From contig NZ_RCUX01000001.1 in NCBI RefSeq assembly GCF_003667565.1, positions 1 to 64,000 on the forward strand: a DNA stretch of 64,000 bases. Direction: 5' to 3'. This DNA is from Mycetocola tolaasinivorans. GTDB lineage: Bacteria; Actinomycetota; Actinomycetes; Actinomycetales; Microbacteriaceae. Under the pieces are notes generated by a model. That model was given only the letters and a program-made list of their open reading frames with translations, did not search any database and was not told where the DNA came from. Shown in pieces: positions 61,425-64,000 of the stretch (the stretch's first letter is position 1; each line of letters starts with the position of its first letter). The position numbers were made by a program, and so were the translations under genes.

Positions 61425-61475
61425 AAGACGTATCGCCCGGACCCGCAACAGCGGATCCGGGCGATACGTCTTTCT
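61425..61475. terminator. Bidirectional hairpin between the acyltransferase and glycosyltransferase genes
   Basis: AAGACGTATCGCCCGG pairs with CCGGGCGATACGTCTT around a 16-nt loop, followed by T-rich sequence on the plus strand. Confidence 0.9.
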
Positions 61476-61481
61476 CGGAGG

Positions 61482-63566
61482 CTAGAAAGTGAGGGTGCGA
61501 TACGCCTCGATCACCGGGGCATACACCTCGGCCGGGGAAACGAAGCGGCGCGCGTGGCTGAGCGCGGTTCGGGTCATATCGCGGCGTTCGGGAGCGAAGA
61601 GCGCCGAGCGAATCTGAGCCGCCTGTTCCTCGATGCTCACCCCCTCATCAAGCAGGATCCCGCGACCCTCGGACAGCGATTCCGCCACGCCGGGGACGGC
61701 ATAGCCGGCGACCGGCAGTCCCCGGCTGAACGCCTCGAGCGCGACGAGCGGGTTGCCCTCCCAGGTCGAGGTCAGCAGCAGCGCATCGGCGCTATCCATT
61801 CGCGCGATCACGTCATCCACGAAACCGGCGAAGGTGATGTCCACGCCGAGGGACTCGGCATAGTGTTCGGTCTCGGCGCGCAGCTCGCCATCGCCCAGCC
61901 AGGTCGCGGTGACCGGGGCGGTGCGATTGAGCGCGGCCACCAGATCAACGAACGCCCGGGGGTTCTTCTGCTCCGAGAGCCGACCCACGGCAATGACGCT
62001 GAGGGGATCGGTGACCCGAGCCCGCACCGGGGGCTTGGTCCGCACGGCACGGGTGGGTACGACGTTGCCGATCTCCACGATGCCGCGAGAATCCCGGTGG
62101 AAGTCGCGCTCCAGCATCGCGGTGACCGCGGGGCCCACGGAGAACGTGCGCCGGGTGCGGAACGACAGCGGCTTGAGCTTCTGATCGGGAAGCACCGTGT
62201 GGGCGTGTTCCACCACGGGAATCCCGCGCACGGCGGACACGATCAGGCAGGCCAGGGCCTCGCGACGCTGGTGGGCGTGCAAAACCGTGGGGCGATACTG
62301 CCGGCAGGCGCGATCGAGGGTGCGCACATAGCGCAGAAACCCGCCGGAGGGCACCTCCACAAACGTGGTTGAGTTCGGGAGCATGCGCACCGACGTGCCC
62401 GTCTCGGCCACAACCACCGAGCGGATGCCCTGCTGGTCCGAGTGCTTCATGATGTCCACGGCGACGCGCTGCGCACCGCCACCGGAGAGATCATCGAGGG
62501 CGTGCAGTACCACTGGGGTGCGAGCGGACTCGATCCGTCGAGCGAGGCCCTCGAACTCGTTGGCCACGTAGTCGGAGAGGATCCCGGCGGTGTGCGGGTA
62601 CCATGTGCCGGGAGCCGCAGTCAGACCGTCCAGGGCCGAAGCGAGCTCCTCGGCACCGTCGACCTGAATAAGCTGCGGGCCCACCAGGGAGTCAATTTCC
62701 GCCATCGCCGGGTTCTTCCCGGTAATGACGGTGCGTCCGGCGGCGAGGCCCTGCCACACCTTGTTGGCGATCACCGAGAGCGCCTTGGGGCTGTCGCCGA
62801 AGGTCCCGAGAACCACGTCGTGCGCGGCGATGACCCGGTTGAGCTCTTCGGTGCCCAGGGTTCCCACAAACGTGCAGCGATCCTCGACGCCCAGCCGGCG
62901 TGCCATCTCGCGATACTCGTGGATGCGCTCGCCGCCCACCAGGGTGAGCGAGGTGGAGGCGATGGTGGTGAGGGCGAGTCCCTGGATGATCGTCGGGATG
63001 CCGTGCAGGGGGAGGGCGGAACCATAGAACAGCACGCGCAGGTGATCCGCGGGCTCGGGCATGGTCGCGCTGATCCACTCCGGTGCCCCCACGGGTAGCG
63101 AGAGCGCCGGCGGCGTGAGCCGGTGCCGGGCGGTGGCGGCACGCGCACGCACCCGGGTGTCGGTGAGGTATACCGAGGCGAGCCGCGCGGCGCGGGCATC
63201 CACCATGCGGCACCAGAGCGCGCGCAGGGACCGCGGTGACGCCCGGTGCCAGTCTTCGATAACGGTTTCATACTTGCCCACGAAGCCATCCACCACGAGC
63301 TGCGCACGTGCGCTGCGGGCGGCGAGCCAGACGAGGGGGACAAAGGGCAGCGAGAACTCGGGGACCACAACCACATCGGCCCCACGGGTCACCCGGAAGA
63401 TCTCACGCACATCACGCAGTGAGCGGGAAATACGGCCCCCGCGGGCGCGGTCCGAAACCCGAATGTGGTGTCCACGATCCTGCAGATACGCGCGAATGCG
63501 GGCATTGCGAGGATAGTCGCGGTCTTCGACGCGAACATAGGCAATTTTCAGCGGACGGGTAGGCAT
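61482..63566 (-). CDS. Two-domain glycosyltransferase (tandem GT-B/GT4 fusion)
   Basis: A 694-residue protein made of two complete GT-B glycosyltransferases. The first (about residues 1-350) starts with LKIAYVRVEDRDYPRNARIRA and includes LRVLFYGSALPLHGIPTIIQ and VLGTFGDSPKALSVIANKV. The second (about 351-694) starts at VVLHALDDLSGGGAQRVA, contains LSVIAVGRLSEQKNPRAFV and the family E-x7-E region LLTSTWEGNPLVALEAFSRGLPV. Each half has its own donor-binding block, so two transfer steps by one polypeptide are likely. It starts 1 nt after the flippase stop, with AAGGA inside that gene. Confidence 0.92.
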   Translation of the reverse strand: MPTRPLKIAYVRVEDRDYPRNARIRAYLQDRGHHIRVSDRARGGRISRSLRDVREIFRVTRGADVVVVPEFSLPFVPLVWLAARSARAQLVVDGFVGKYETVIEDWHRASPRSLRALWCRMVDARAARLASVYLTDTRVRARAATARHRLTPPALSLPVGAPEWISATMPEPADHLRVLFYGSALPLHGIPTIIQGLALTTIASTSLTLVGGERIHEYREMARRLGVEDRCTFVGTLGTEELNRVIAAHDVVLGTFGDSPKALSVIANKVWQGLAAGRTVITGKNPAMAEIDSLVGPQLIQVDGAEELASALDGLTAAPGTWYPHTAGILSDYVANEFEGLARRIESARTPVVLHALDDLSGGGAQRVAVDIMKHSDQQGIRSVVVAETGTSVRMLPNSTTFVEVPSGGFLRYVRTLDRACRQYRPTVLHAHQRREALACLIVSAVRGIPVVEHAHTVLPDQKLKPLSFRTRRTFSVGPAVTAMLERDFHRDSRGIVEIGNVVPTRAVRTKPPVRARVTDPLSVIAVGRLSEQKNPRAFVDLVAALNRTAPVTATWLGDGELRAETEHYAESLGVDITFAGFVDDVIARMDSADALLLTSTWEGNPLVALEAFSRGLPVAGYAVPGVAESLSEGRGILLDEGVSIEEQAAQIRSALFAPERRDMTRTALSHARRFVSPAEVYAPVIEAYRTLTF

Positions 63567-63567
63567 G

Positions 63568-64000
63568 CTAATCCTTTTTACGAGAGCTTAGTGCGCCACG
63601 GATGGCGATGATCTGGACGGTGAGGACGGTGACCTCGGAGATGAGTGCCCCGATCAGGGCACCGGCGGCACCAAACAGCGAGGCACCGATCAGGATCGTC
63701 GGAACTCCGACGACCAGGCCGCTCGCGGCGCTCACGGTGAGCGCGCGCATTCGGCCGAGGGCGGGCAACATGATGCCACCGGTGGTGCGGGAAATACAGG
63801 TGGTGAGAATGATGAATCCACACACCACGGCAAACGCGGGTTCAACCGTCGCGACCCCCGAGAACAGAACGTGTGAGAGCCACGGCGCAAACAGCGCAAA
63901 CAGTGTCCCGGCGACGATTCCGAAGCCGGTGTTCACCGCGATCGCGAGGAAGCTGCGACGTACGCGCTCATCACGCTGGTTCTTCCCCACCCAGGACTGG
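63568..64000 (-). CDS. Polysaccharide flippase (Wzx/MATE-like), C-terminal part
   Basis: This is the C-terminal part of a membrane flippase; the gene continues past the window end. About 145 residues are visible, with four hydrophobic helices (AIAVNTGFGIVAGTLFALFAPW; FAVVCGFIILTTCIS; ALTVSAASGLVVGVPTILIG; AGALIGALISEVTVLTVQII). The pattern and position next to a glycosyltransferase fit an oligosaccharide flippase of the PST/Wzx type. The tail ends in RKKD. It is co-transcribed with the glycosyltransferase gene downstream. Confidence 0.8.
   Translation of the reverse strand, partial: QSWVGKNQRDERVRRSFLAIAVNTGFGIVAGTLFALFAPWLSHVLFSGVATVEPAFAVVCGFIILTTCISRTTGGIMLPALGRMRALTVSAASGLVVGVPTILIGASLFGAAGALIGALISEVTVLTVQIIAIRGALSSRKKD

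Noticed and set aside
1-64000. tRNA, rRNA, insertion sequences and integrase genes
   Set aside because: I scanned for tRNA-like T-loop patterns, transposase motifs and terminal inverted repeats and found none that could be supported.

Overview
The window is high-GC actinobacterial chromosome. Its backbone order is pnp, M16 peptidase, dapB, thyX, dapA, rnj, ftsK, pgsA, cinA, a ClgR-like regulator, a DUF3046 gene, recA, recX, miaB, miaA, dapF, hflX. From established knowledge this is the order seen in Microbacteriaceae. ThyX, RNase J, MiaB/MiaA, many leaderless genes with a TANNNT box 6-7 nt before the start codon, and GTG starts all fit. The genus cannot be fixed from the sequence alone.

Accessory blocks interrupt this backbone. 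(1) 0.47-6.1 kb: between pnp and the M16 peptidase lie a lipoprotein, a MerR regulator with an aldo/keto reductase, a RES-type toxin with a frameshifted antitoxin, a DoxX protein, a MarR regulator and a second aldo/keto reductase. (2) 10.0-13.8 kb: a two-gene ABC-2 exporter with a NarL-type two-component system, preceded by a 24-bp perfect palindrome. (3) 13.9-15.3 kb: OsmC and a TIGR01777 epimerase-like gene. (4) 16.4-19.5 kb: an FMN-dependent monooxygenase and a large membrane protein of unknown function. (5) 22.7-25.7 kb: a MacAB-like efflux operon. (6) 36.5-42.0 kb: tctCBA, a tripartite tricarboxylate transporter, divergent from a CitA/CitB-like two-component system, next to a (CCGTAG)10 repeat.

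From 45.5 kb to the end the window is a cell-surface locus. On the minus strand are tatA, a Wzz/BY-kinase and a nucleotidyltransferase, with a G11 run between tatA and the kinase. Divergently transcribed are two paralogous Tat-exported proteins with an RCC1-like repeat region, two lipoproteins and a secreted Pro-rich protein. After these come a decayed acyltransferase, an AraC regulator, an O-antigen polymerase/ligase-like protein, an intact SGNH acyltransferase, a fused double glycosyltransferase and a flippase that runs off the end. The most unusual arrangement is the extra TatA facing two Tat substrates that share 30 identical signal-region residues and have clearly divergent mature domains.

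The lysine/DAP genes (dapB, dapA, dapF) are scattered singly. recA carries an SOS-box-like site. Convergent gene pairs are mostly separated by strong symmetric hairpins. I found no tRNA, rRNA, CRISPR array or intact insertion sequence.
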